Origin: Pyrocephalus nanus
Taxonomy: Eukaryota > Chordata > Aves > Passeriformes > Tyrannidae
Assembly: GCA_038380795.1 (NCBI GenBank)
Contig: CM076279.1
Location: 3,921,001-3,985,000 of the forward strand
Length of the DNA stretch: 64,000 nt
Direction of reading: 5' to 3'
This document shows positions 1 to 9,499 of the stretch, one piece after another. Every line of letters begins with the position of its first letter. The first letter of the stretch is position 1. The translations under genes and the position numbers were made by a program. Under the pieces are notes generated by a model that saw nothing but the letters and a program-made list of their open reading frames with translations, was not told the origin of the DNA and ran no database searches.

Positions 1-1440
1 TCACATCCTCACCTAATTATATGTCCTTTTTTTATTTTTGACTCCCCCCCCCCCCCAGCTAACGTTGCTCTTTGTTCAGAAGGTGTTGTTCCTAGATCAC
101 AGTTTCACTGGCCCTGTTCCCCTGAACACCTCCCATGTAGGCAGGGAGGACAAAAGGAGAAAGTTGTGTTATGAGAAGGGTGCAGGGGGGCTGTTCAGGG
201 CCTTTCCATGTTTATGTTAACGTGCTCTGGGCAGAGGGATATTCTGCTGAAAGCCCCAATAAATCCAGGCTTTCACAGGTGTTCAGGTCCTCACCTCCCT
301 CGAGGGTTTAACCACAGACTGCTGATGGTCTCCTTCAGTGCAAACTCTGAGGGGCTGAATTTCTGCACTAACAGCAGGGATTTCAGCACACGGAGAAATG
401 TTCAATATCTGTGGATTTTGCTTTAGAAATGAAAATACTGTTATGCTTCTTGTAGAAATGTAAAACTTTTTCCTTCTGTGGCCAGAGTGTGTTCAGACTG
501 GGGAAAAGGCCCCTGATTTTGAGCTGAGGGGCAGGTGTAAATGAAATCTGATTTCTGATAAAATTCGTTGGCTAATCCTGTCCTTTAGGGCTGGATGGGG
601 TGAGGTGACTGACTTCCCAAGTAATTCCTGCCTGCATTAGAGGAAATGTGACTCTAGTTCTGGGTTGCAGTAGGAAAGAGGGTCAGTTTGATCCTCTGAG
701 GATCAAAGCACCTCATGATACCTGTTTATACCCATGTTTGCTGTTTTCTAGGTAGGCAAGGACTTGTTGCCATCTTTCCGTGGTCATTTTCTGGATCTCT
801 AATAAAATACTAAAAGGACTGAATTTGTAGCTTTTCCCAGTTAGTGGTTCTGGTAGATAATAAATAATCTTGCTTTTGTGAGTTTGTTTACAAGCCAGGT
901 AAAAATGGGCTTCCTCTTGCCTTACAGGCAGTCCTGCACTTGTCATGTTCCTGGGAGGGCTTGGGTCACCGGTGCTCTGCATGGTGATTTTGGGAATAGC
1001 CTCCCCTTCCTGGCTGTGGCAGGGTCTCCCAGGCAGGGTGCTCTGCATCCAGCTGCAAGTCAGTGCAAAGACTGATCCAAACCATCTCGAAGCCAGCCTT
1101 TCCTCTGCTCCTGCAGTGCTGAAGTTGTTCAGTTGGAATGCTGAAAATATTACAATGCTGTTTTCAGGGCACCTGGGCTGGGCATCGAGCCCCAACTCAG
1201 ACTTACAGCAGGGCAGGACTCAACAGCCTTCGAGATTTGTGACCCCGTGTCCAAGGCCAGGAAACTGCAGTTGTGCCAAAACCATTGGCATCACTGCTGA
1301 GATTAATAAATGCATTCATTCCTGTAGTACATTTTTATTGGCACGAGCGAGGCTCAATACACAGCACCTTGTTTTTCTCTGAACAAGGAAAGTTGTGCAA
1401 GCCGGACTCACCGGCGATTAAGAGACCTCAGCGAGTTGGA
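1..1440. other. Non-coding stretch, no gene recognised
   Basis: Mixed-composition DNA with only short open frames in all six frames and no protein I recognise. It begins with a T-rich then C-rich run ending in AG, which superficially resembles a splice acceptor. A 12-base phrase, GGTGCTCTGCAT, occurs twice near 970 and 1038, consistent with a small local duplication. Nothing else stands out. Confidence 0.6.
44..56. repeat. Homopolymer C run
   Basis: Thirteen consecutive C residues follow a T-rich segment and are followed by AG. Visible directly. Such runs are length-variable and prone to sequencing error. Confidence 0.9.
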
Positions 1441-1445
1441 CTGAT

Positions 1446-1565
1446 AAGATCATAGATTTTATGACCAGTTTTTGTCATTATATCATCTTACCTGAGCTCC
1501 TGTGTAGCACAGGCTGTAGAGCTTCATCCTTTATTCTTCCTAAGCCAATGCATTTTGTTAGGGTG
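1446..1565 (-). mobile_element. Ancient LINE 3'-end-like relic (CR1/L3 type suspected)
   Basis: The phrase ATCATAGATTTTA, then a diverged ATCATCT-like stretch, then CTCCTGTGTAGCACAGGC and TAGAGCTTCATCC, follows the order of a widely dispersed old repeat I remember from turtle and bird DNA (ATCATAGATTTTAAGG, then GACCTCCTGTATAACACAGG, then ATAGAACTTCA). I believe that repeat is the antisense 3' end of a CR1/L3-like LINE, hence the minus strand. Family and orientation are inference from memory. The copy is clearly old. Confidence 0.4.
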
Positions 1566-1831
1566 AGGTTTTTCTCCAGAGACCACGAGTTGTTACTCTC
1601 TGGGTGTGAGTCCCCGTGGCCGTGCTGTGGAATCACGACCAGCTGGGCTCTGTCAGAGCTTCCAGACAACTTCTGCTCCCATTCCAGATGTCACTGTTCT
1701 AGCAGTCCTGCAGAAGAGGTTTTGGGGGTATTTGGGCTTTTTTCACTGGTTTCACATGGTGACCAGGAGCTGTCAGAGGCACCACTGGAGCCCCAGGTAC
1801 CAAAACCTGCCCAAGCAGCACTCGGGGTGAG

Positions 1832-2366
1832 TTAATGGGGTGCTGATGCACAAAGTGACTGGGAACGGAATATTTGGGTCCTCCAGATAAATTGCTTGGG
1901 CATTCATGCATGGAGCTGGTTGGGTGCTCATGCATGAAACACACCCCTCAAGCATCAGTGATTTGGGGTGCTCCTGCACGAAGAGTTTGAGTGCTCAGGC
2001 GTGACCTAACAGCACCTTCAAGCACACACTGATTAGGCACTCGTGTAGCAACTAATTGGGTGCTCATGCATGTACCAGCTGGGCGGCCATGCATAAACTA
2101 ATCACGTGCTCATGCATTAATTAATTGTGCACTTAAGAATAAATGATTTGGCTGCTCATGCACGGAGTGATTAGGCGCTCGTGTGTGCTAATTGGACACT
2201 CATGCATTAATTGGGTGCTCATGCATGAACTGCTGGGGCATTCCTGCATGAAGGGGCTGGCTGTGCAGGGGTGAAGCAGTTTGGCATCCCTGTGTGACCT
2301 GCTGGGTGCTCACGTGTAGTGTTCTGGCACCAGTTCATGAACTAATTGGGTGCTCTTGTGTAAATG
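1832..2366. repeat. Degenerate minisatellite, ~23-bp unit, ~20 copies
   Basis: About 20 diverged tandem units, each near AATTGGGTGCTCATGCATGA with a few extra bases. The best copies start near 2064, 2208 and 2343. Units run 19 to 27 bp, with some longer hybrids of 40 bp or more near 1920-2030. Several alternate GATTTGG and GATTAGG starts, hinting at a higher-order pattern. The core GCTCATGCAT is the best-kept part. No long ORF crosses the array. Copy divergence indicates an old array that is no longer being homogenised. Confidence 0.9.
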
Positions 2367-2369
2367 CCC

Positions 2370-3950
2370 TAAACCCTGCAATTTGTGCCCGATACTCCCA
2401 TTCCTGTGCCTTCCAAAACCTTTAGCACTTTGGGTGGTTTGGAATCGAGTTTGAATTGTGCAATTTCGGCCTAGAGCTGAGCGGGGCAGTAATTAGAAAC
2501 AGATGGCACAAAAGAAGAGCTCCTTCTCTTGCAGAGATTAATGACCACCAGTTACATATTCTGTGCCATCCTAGAACGTCCTCCCAGCTCATGGAGCTGC
2601 TGTTCCTGTCCTTGCTTTGTAAACACCAAATTCCCTTTGTTCCAGATCACTCTGCTCTTCTCCCCAAGCCTCTTTGTTTCCTTCCTAGCTTGTAGTTTTA
2701 GAGCTCGTGTTCATTGCTTTCTTTGCAGAGAAGAGTTTTAGTAAGTAAGCAAAGCTGTACCTACTTCCTTCCTTTGGCACTTGGGTCTTTCTCAGGTAGT
2801 GAGTGTGCTGGCTGAAAATTGCTTCTCTTAATCATGAGACTGATGTTCAGCCTGAAAGGCCTCATAATGATTGTATTATAAACGGAATCAGCACCCCAGA
2901 GAGAAGTCAGCATCATGTCTTCTTTAGCATGAAATATCTGTCAACAACAAAAAATTGGTGGTAGAATGAGGTGATCTCCTTGAGACCTTGTGACCTACCT
3001 TAAGGTGGCCAGCACAACTCAGAGGAAACTGGAACAGTGCTTGCAGTGCAAACTGTTGTGGTAAATACATACCAGACGTGTCATGTCAGTACACACGTGT
3101 GAAACACATGCCCGTGGCTCAGGCTGCCATCACCAGATGGCCCTGCTGCTTACACACCCACTCCTCCATCCTCTGGGGTTGCTGTAGGGTGGGATGCTTT
3201 TCTGGGACAGCCAGTGAGCAGCAGAAGAGTTGCTGTTCCCTTAATTTCTCCCAGTAGGTTCAGTTCCTGTGACAGAGCTCCCCAGGGCAGTCCTGCTGGT
3301 GTTTTTTTGCAGGCTCTTTGTGATTGTTTCTCTTCAAAGACTGAGAGTTGTAGTGTTACCAAAATCAAATTGCACTATAAAAAACCAACCCCCTCCCCCA
3401 GATGTGATGGCACCACTTTCTTGGCTGAGGAAGAACTGATTTGTGGGTCAGTGGGTGTGAGGGGCAGCTGGTTTGTCCACTAACTCATCCAGGTCTGGTG
3501 TGCGTTCCTGCAGGTTGGTTCCCTGCACCACCACAAAACAGTATTTCTGGTGCTGCACACAAAATGTTTCTGATTTTCAGGAACTGCAACTCAGAATTTG
3601 GAACCATGCACATGTACAGTTCCTGCTGAAGTCAGTAGGTAGGCTTTTGTGTGGAAAATGTTGAAGGAATCAGCTCTGTGGGTGGCGTCCGTCCAACTCC
3701 GTGTTTTATTGGTCTTAAACAAGCAGCACTGCCCTGTTGGTCGCTGTTGCGTGTTTCCAAGTGGCTGATATTGTGGTTTTGAGGTTTCAGGCATGAGCCT
3801 GATTGGGAATAAGGCACAAATAAGACACAACAGCTGTCTGCAGCCTCTTGTCCTGAGCTTGTGGGGTGCAGTTTCAGCAATCCAGAGCTGTAGATCTACA
3901 GCAATGTAAAGAAGTGACAGACCAGGCCCACTCAGGACTTCCCACTGCAG
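2370..3950. other. Non-coding stretch
   Basis: No gene recognised. Around 2815-2950 the sequence is AT-rich and poor in CpG, with repeated ATAATGAT and ATTATAA words that could be regulatory. A 10-bp perfect palindrome with a CACGTG-like E-box core (CACACGTGTG) lies at 3092-3101. Short open frames on both strands look like chance. Confidence 0.5.
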
Positions 3951-3958
3951 AAACACAG

Positions 3959-3993
3959 GGGTTGGATGTTTCAAACAAGGGTTGGATGTTTCA
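3959..3993. repeat. Tandem duplication of 15 bp, 20-bp period
   Basis: GGGTTGGATGTTTCA occurs at 3959-3973 and again at 3979-3993, separated by five bases. The copies are identical, so this is a recent small slip or duplication. Confidence 0.85.
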
Positions 3994-4235
3994 TTGCTGC
4001 ATTTGGCAAGGAGATGAGAAGATGGCAACTCCAGTGTAGCTCTGTGCAGCAACTGGGAGAGCCTGCACTGATCCTGCAGTAAAGATGTGTTAGGGCAAAG
4101 CTTGCCTTTTTTTTTTTATAAAGAGTACTTGGGGTCCTTTCCAGCCTTGTCCAGGCAAGCATGTCATCTCCCTTAGTTTGTGCAGGTATAAACCAAACAT
4201 GCAAACACCTGTTTATCTGCTGAGCAAACTCCCAC

Positions 4236-4310
4236 TGGAGCAGAACCCAGACTTCTGTTCCTGGCTCTGCCATTGATCCCTGCAACATCCTACGGCATTG
4301 GACCTCAGTT
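4236..4310. mobile_element. MIR/CORE-SINE-like relic
   Basis: The order AACCCAGACTTCTGTTCCTG, GGCTCTGCCATTGATCC, then CATTGGACCTCAG resembles the core of MIR-type SINEs (remembered as CTGGGTTCTATTCCTGGC, CTCTGCCACTG, a TGTGACCTTGGG block, then CTCAGTTT). It is a diverged partial copy. The family call is from memory. Confidence 0.4.
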
Positions 4311-4319
4311 AATGTATTG

Positions 4320-6910
4320 ATAAATGGCAGATGCAAATATTAACTCCCCAGCAGGTGCCTTTGGAATTCATAACTAGTTGTAAAGCACTGTTGGACTCAT
4401 TGGTATGAGATGGGTTATCCCAGGAAGTGGTGTGACTCCTGCTGGTCCTCTGATGCATTTCCCAAATCCAGCCTGGATTCTGCACTGGGGAAGGGGCTGC
4501 TGATGGAGTTACAATGTGCAGGTGGGAGAATGGCTTTGCTTTTTCTCTTGTCTTAGAAGGTGGTACCTGCTCCTCCTGCAGCTGCACTGGAGCAGACCCT
4601 GCAGTCACTGATGGCATTGTTTGGTGGGGCAGAATCCAGCTCAGATAGGTCTGAGCTCAGCTGGGTCCCCCAGTTGCCACCCCAGTGAAATGTTAAATGA
4701 TCCCCCACGTTGCTGTGCAGGGCTGGAGCCTTGGTGTCTACCAGCTAACCAGAGTGGTGGGTAGTAAGAAAATCCAGTGTTACTTCCATCTGGTAAACAG
4801 AAAACATGGAGCAGCCCTTCCCACAGTTTGTTGCTCCCCGTTCAGATTACTCATTTCCACACCATTAAAATGCGAATGTAATTCCTGCCCTTTAAACTAA
4901 TTAATGTAAAAACTTCTCCTCCAACCGCTGTGGAGCCTAAATGAAAGCTGGGGCTGAGTAAGCCAGGGATGGAAATGAAAGCATTACCGAGTGCTGCACT
5001 CAGGGCTGCATTCCTGAGCTGCCTTATCTGATCCTGTACAATCGCCACGGGCCTTTTGGGGCCGGATCCTGCTCCGCTCTGTGCTGAGCTGAGGCAGCAG
5101 CTGCCTGAGCAGAGGTGATGGCTTTGCCGGGGTAAGGCTGGTGCAAGTGAGGAGAGAGTCAGACCCACTGCCTCCTTCCTGGCAGGAATGAGCCGCACCA
5201 GTTGAAGAGCAGCCTTAATTGCTGCTGAATCAGTTAGGCCATCTTTAATCAAATCCTCCTCTCCCCAGCTTTGACATGTGATTTTTATCTTTTTCCCTGT
5301 CAACAGTATTTAGTTACATTAAGGGCTTTCCTGGCATGAGGCAACATGGGTTTTAACATAATTGATTTTGGTGATTCTTTCTCTTAACACAAGGAATAGC
5401 CCCATTGTATTTGCAAACCAGAATTACCCCAATTTTGCCCCAAGTTTGCACAGTGAGAAGAACGAGTTACCCACATGGGTACCTGCCCGTGGTCCCTTCA
5501 CTGCTGGCCCTGCCTTAGGGAACTGCCACCAAGTCTCTGCTGACTTAGAGCAGTGGGAGCTCTGAAAGCCCTGTCCCAGGGACCTGCTGGCTGTTCCCAA
5601 GGGGATGCTTCATGGCCAGAGGGAAAACAAAGGGCACAATCGAGCAGGAGGCTCCAGTTCTTCCCTGCTGGGCAGTGGGAGAGTGATCAGAGCAAAGTGT
5701 GAAGTGACAGGTTAGCCCAGAGTAAGTTATTACTCAGCACAAATAAGCCAGTAATAATGTGTCCATCTGCCTTTATAGACAGGAATTTACCAGGAAGCCA
5801 AACCAGGTAAAGTCCCTGGAGCTGTCCCTGGCTGCTCCAGGGGTGCTGGGGGTGCTGTGTGGGAGCCGACGCTCCCAGGATAGCTGGACGTGAACCAGAG
5901 GAGGCAACAGCAACCAGGACTGAAAAGAGACACTTAATGCAGCTGATCCCTCTGCTGATGCAGGGCTGGTCTGTGCCATATGCTTTCTCGTGCTTTACTG
6001 AGTGTAATTTTAAACATCTCACTTGATGGGACTTCTATGGTTTCCCTTGGGAACTCGCTCCTCAGCCTACCCTAAATTTCCCTTCATCCTTATCTCAGAT
6101 CTTCCCTTTTTAAAGCACTCTAATGAAGTGAAATACTCCTTTCCCTTTTCTCTGTGTTTCTTATGATATTAAAATATATTCTTCCACACCTGGGTTGGCA
6201 GGGAGGAATTTGAATTCCTTCTGCAGCCCTGCTGGAGCTTCACTCGATGGGAAAGGGTTGTAATAAACCCCCTGCAACTGTAGCCCGTTGTAGACTCGGG
6301 GCTTGTCTTTATGGGCCTCATCTTTCAGTGTTTCAGTGTCTTCTGGGCCATCACAGAACTGTAGGAAAACGGGCATTCTCCAGAATTTTCAGATATCCTG
6401 AGAGCAGTGGGAGCAGAGGAGCTTCTGCCAGCTCTGTGTGGCACCAGAGCAGGTGGGGTTTCATAACCAGAACCTCCAGAAATGGGGCTTAGGAATCACA
6501 ACGTGCCAGTGGCTGTTAACCTCCTCTCATCCACAGCTGCTTCACTGGGAGATGGTAAATTTGTTTAACCAGAAATGCACAAAAAAAGGGAAGTTTTTTC
6601 CTGATTTTCTAAGCTACACTAAACTGAAAAAGCTCCACTTGATGGAAAATTAAGTATTTTTTTTCCTGTGAGTTATTAATATACAAATAGACGTTTCATT
6701 TACAAGCTTTTTTTGACCTTACAGTTTTCTTTAAAAAAAGAGAACTAAATATTGACCTGGATATTTTGAACTGAAATATTGGAATGATTGAACTGTTCTG
6801 GATTTTGCTTTCCTATACTTCCTCCCACTCTTGAAATCCTCTGCACAAGCATGTGTTGAAAAGTCATGCCCAATATTTCAGAATGGCCTGACCAGATTTC
6901 AAAAAAGAAG
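4320..6910. other. Non-coding stretch
   Basis: No gene recognised. 5200-5300 contains TTAATTGCTGCTGAATCAG and CATCTTTAATCAAATCC, a style typical of conserved enhancers. 6570-6790 is AT-rich with runs of A and T. An octamer-type word, ATGCAAAT, lies at 4331-4338. Open frames here are short and overlap on both strands. Confidence 0.5.
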
Positions 6911-6914
6911 CCAC

Positions 6915-6941
6915 TTTTTTTTTTTTTTTTTTTTTTTTTTT
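6915..6941. repeat. Poly(T) tract, 27 bases
   Basis: Twenty-seven uninterrupted T, directly visible. It could be the antisense tail of an old retroposed copy, but no recognisable element or target-site duplication flanks it. An apparent lysine run in a minus-strand open frame across it is an artefact of this tract. Confidence 0.95.
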
Positions 6942-6949
6942 GGGTCCAT

Positions 6950-8170
6950 CTCCGATTTTAATAAAAATTAAAATTGAGCTTCTTTTCTGCGTAGAGATAA
7001 AAGACCCAAGGGAATGTTGGTTTGAAACGTTGCGTTTATGCATTTTTCTTTCCAAATGTCTTGGAGTGGAAGGGAAACAATGCAGGGAAGAGAAGAGAAC
7101 AAAGGCTCGCTGCAGAAACGAGCAGGATGACACTGCAGCGAGGCACTTTATGGCCAGAACTGCTCAAACAGCTGGAGATTGTATTACACTGTTTATCATG
7201 TTTAAATCCGTGTCAAAATGACATGCACTGTGGAGGTTCTTGTGTGAGATTGTGAACTAGGTATTGTGTGGAAAAGTTAACCATATGTTACGATGTTGGG
7301 GACGAGGAATCCGGCTGGGACTGAGGGGAAGGGTGAGTTCACTAGAGAAAGGGTCTCCTCCTGGGGCAGAGGGGACGGGGTGGGCTGTTTGCAAAACACT
7401 TGGGTGGTTTGCAGAGCTCCACGAGCCATGTCATTAATTTTTATCTCTTTTTAAAACATCGTCGTGTTTGGGGTGGGTTTTTTTCTCTAACTGTCTGCTG
7501 GGTGATGGTGAGAGGGGAATGAGTTCCTTCCCTGTGACATTTCCTCCCTCCTGTGACAGTCCAGCAGGAACATACCTGGGGCTGCTGCCTGGCAGTCCCG
7601 TGCCTCCTTTCTGTGTTCCCCTAACTCAGACAGACTGATTCCTGTCATCACGTTCTGCTTGTGAACACTTTTAAAATCCTCGAGTCAGCAGAAGGCTGGG
7701 GCTCGGCGGAGCTGCCTTGGCCTGCTGGACAGATTGAATTTCACCCGCTAAATGTGCTCCAAACTGCGGGAATTCGAGCAGCTCACAATTTCTATGGTCA
7801 TTTGTGCTAATAAAGTTTGACAGGCTGAATGCTAATGGAAAGTAAACAGGAGAGAGGGTGCTAACAAGGTCATAATGAAGCTCCCATTTAAATTGAATTG
7901 AAACGAATATACGAACACTCATGAGGAACAGTTTGTCGTTCTCCTCTAGGCTGTAAGTGCAGCATGTGGTAGCAATGGGCAGTTTGTGAGTGGCAGATTA
8001 AAAGGCAGCTATAGCTGCTCGGCAAGGACAAATTGCAGCTGGTTTCATGAAGAAAACTCACGCTGGGAAGGAGGGAAGTAGGGGAGGATGCTCCTTTCCA
8101 GGAGCCCACCAGTCACGGCAGCTCACTCTCGGCCTGTGGTTGCTGTGACTCCCAGCTAACCACACTGATG
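6950..8170. other. Non-coding stretch with a possible conserved block
   Basis: No gene recognised. The part from about 7640 to 7920 (words such as CTATGGTCATTTGTGCTAAT, TGAATGCTAATGG, CATTTAAATTGAATTG) has the TAAT-rich, low-CpG look of a conserved non-coding element. The assignment is inference only; cross-species alignment would settle it. Confidence 0.4.
7363..7384 (+). other. G-quadruplex-forming motif
   Basis: Four G runs separated by loops of 4, 2 and 1 bases (GGGG-CAGA-GGGG-AC-GGGG-T-GGG) satisfy the standard G3+N1-7 pattern on the plus strand. The short loops predict a stable fold. No promoter or CpG island is adjacent, so a function is unclear. Confidence 0.7.
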
Positions 8171-8175
8171 TCTCC

Positions 8176-8245
8176 AGAGTCATTCCCATTGATTCCAACG
8201 GCACAAGCCTGCAGGGAAGTGCAGGGTCAAATTTTACCAGATGTG
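8176..8245. mobile_element. Possible relic of a palindromic amniote repeat
   Basis: CATTCCCATTGATTCCAACGG followed by GCAGGGTCAAATTTTACCAG resembles the CATTGACTTCAATGG and CAGGATTTCACC words of an old MITE-like repeat found in sauropsids (recalled, not searched). It is short and diverged. Confidence 0.3.
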
Positions 8246-8344
8246 AGAACGCTCCGTGTCCTCTTAAATCGGTTTTTGAAGGCAGGACTGCTTCGCTTCT
8301 TGCAGGAGGGGGCTCAGCCCGGATCAGGCCGGTTCGAAAACCCT

Positions 8345-8418
8345 TTATTTAAAAGAACACAAACTCAAAGATTCAGCACTGCCGTGGTGAATCTTTGAGT
8401 TTGTGCTCTTTTAAATAA
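8345..8418. repeat. 74-nt near-perfect inverted repeat (hairpin)
   Basis: The left arm 8345-8374 and right arm 8389-8418 are reverse complements over 30 bp with one mismatch (8356 A against 8407 C, which becomes a G-U wobble in a minus-strand transcript). Pairing continues inward (8375-8388, then 8377-8379 with 8384-8386, one G-G mismatch) to a four-base loop TGCC. The arms start TTATTTAAAAG and end CTTTTAAATAA, so a TA dinucleotide lies inside each end, as a Tc1/mariner-type MITE would show. It has the size of a microRNA precursor but is far more perfectly paired than most. It matches no microRNA that I recognise. It may be a palindromic MITE or a fresh inverted duplication. Confidence 0.9.
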
Positions 8419-8419
8419 C

Positions 8420-9460
8420 GCCTGCACACAGGCACAGGAGCGAGCAGCGTTCTCTGGTGTGTGTGAGCACGGTGAGTATGTCATAGCCCAGGAATTGCGC
8501 TGACTTATCCAAAGCTCTTGGCTCTTTCTTTCCAGGCGTGCTTTCCTAATTCCAGATGGATAAGAAAACAGTGGTGTGTGCAAGGAACCATCCCCCTCCT
8601 TCTCCTCCTCCCAACTTTGGCACAGTTGTGTTTATGGCCTGCGACTGAGGGAGTTTCAATAGCCTTGCAAAGCTCTGTCTGAGGAGACCCGGGAGCAGAG
8701 TGTTATTGGTGCAAAACCCTCTGTAACCATCAGATGCTTTTCCGTGACTCAAAAACATTTCAGGCTCTTTTGTAATAAATGTAAATGGCAGACCAGAGGT
8801 CAGGGATGGTCTCGAGGGCAAAGGCTGGTGTCTAATCTTTATTTTCTCTTTATGAGCTGCTGTAACAACTTTGAAGGTATGAAAGAAATCAGCAGAAATG
8901 TGAGGCAAGGCAGTCTTATTAGGAAACTGGTCCAGAGCTTCTCAGACTTGTTCCTTGACCTCCTTTGAAACAGCCGTGGATCCTCAGATGGTGCAAAAGC
9001 ATAAATGTAGCTGTGGATTTACTGTAGCAGGGATTTAGTGTTTCTGTTCAGTGATAGCTTCTCCCTCCCCACCAGAAAATGCTTCCAGCAGAAGTTTTCA
9101 GCCATTCTAATCTGGATTTTAATATAATGGTTCTCTTTAGATATTTTTTTCAAATGGCTGTGGAGGTGACAAATAGCTCGAGCTTAGTGTTCCTGGATAT
9201 GTTCAGGAAATGGGACCAGTTTATAAGATAAAGGTTTTGGTCTTGCAGTGATCTTTAAAGCTGATCCAAAGCCATCTTAGGAATCTGGGGGCAGTTTCGA
9301 GTTGGACTCTGGTTGACATTTACATTTGCAAAAACAGGGTTTTCACCAGTTAAAGATAATTGGATGCCATTTGCAAGAGGGGAGATAACAGTGCCAATCC
9401 ATTGGTCTGGATGCCCAAGGTTTTTTTTAATAATGTGCAGATTTCAGCAATGCCCTGTAC
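8420..9460. other. Non-coding stretch
   Basis: No gene recognised. 8740-8960 (TTGTAATAAATGTAAATGGC, CTGCTGTAACAACTTTG) resembles conserved non-coding sequence in composition. A donor-like GTGAGT at 8471 has no convincing acceptor upstream. Confidence 0.5.
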
Positions 9461-9469
9461 GCATGCAGG

Positions 9470-9495
9470 ACTTTTTGGTTCAACAACCAAAAAGT
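9470..9495. repeat. Perfect 11-bp stem, 4-base loop
   Basis: ACTTTTTGGTT at 9470-9480 and AACCAAAAAGT at 9485-9495 are exact reverse complements separated by CAAC. Directly visible; too short to name. No U-run or terminator context applies in this genome type. Confidence 0.9.
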
Positions 9496-9499
9496 GAAA

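Noticed and set aside
30..220. Exon starting after the T- and C-rich acceptor-like run at 58
   Set aside because: The C homopolymer makes a poor natural pyrimidine tract, the frame matches nothing and no clear donor follows.
6864..7133. Lysine-run protein on the minus strand
   Set aside because: The lysine run is the 27-T tract read on the other strand.
8325..8345. tRNA-like B box (GGTTCGAAAACCC) before the hairpin
   Set aside because: The spacing to a C-terminal B-box position is off by one, no A box lies at the right distance and no cloverleaf forms.
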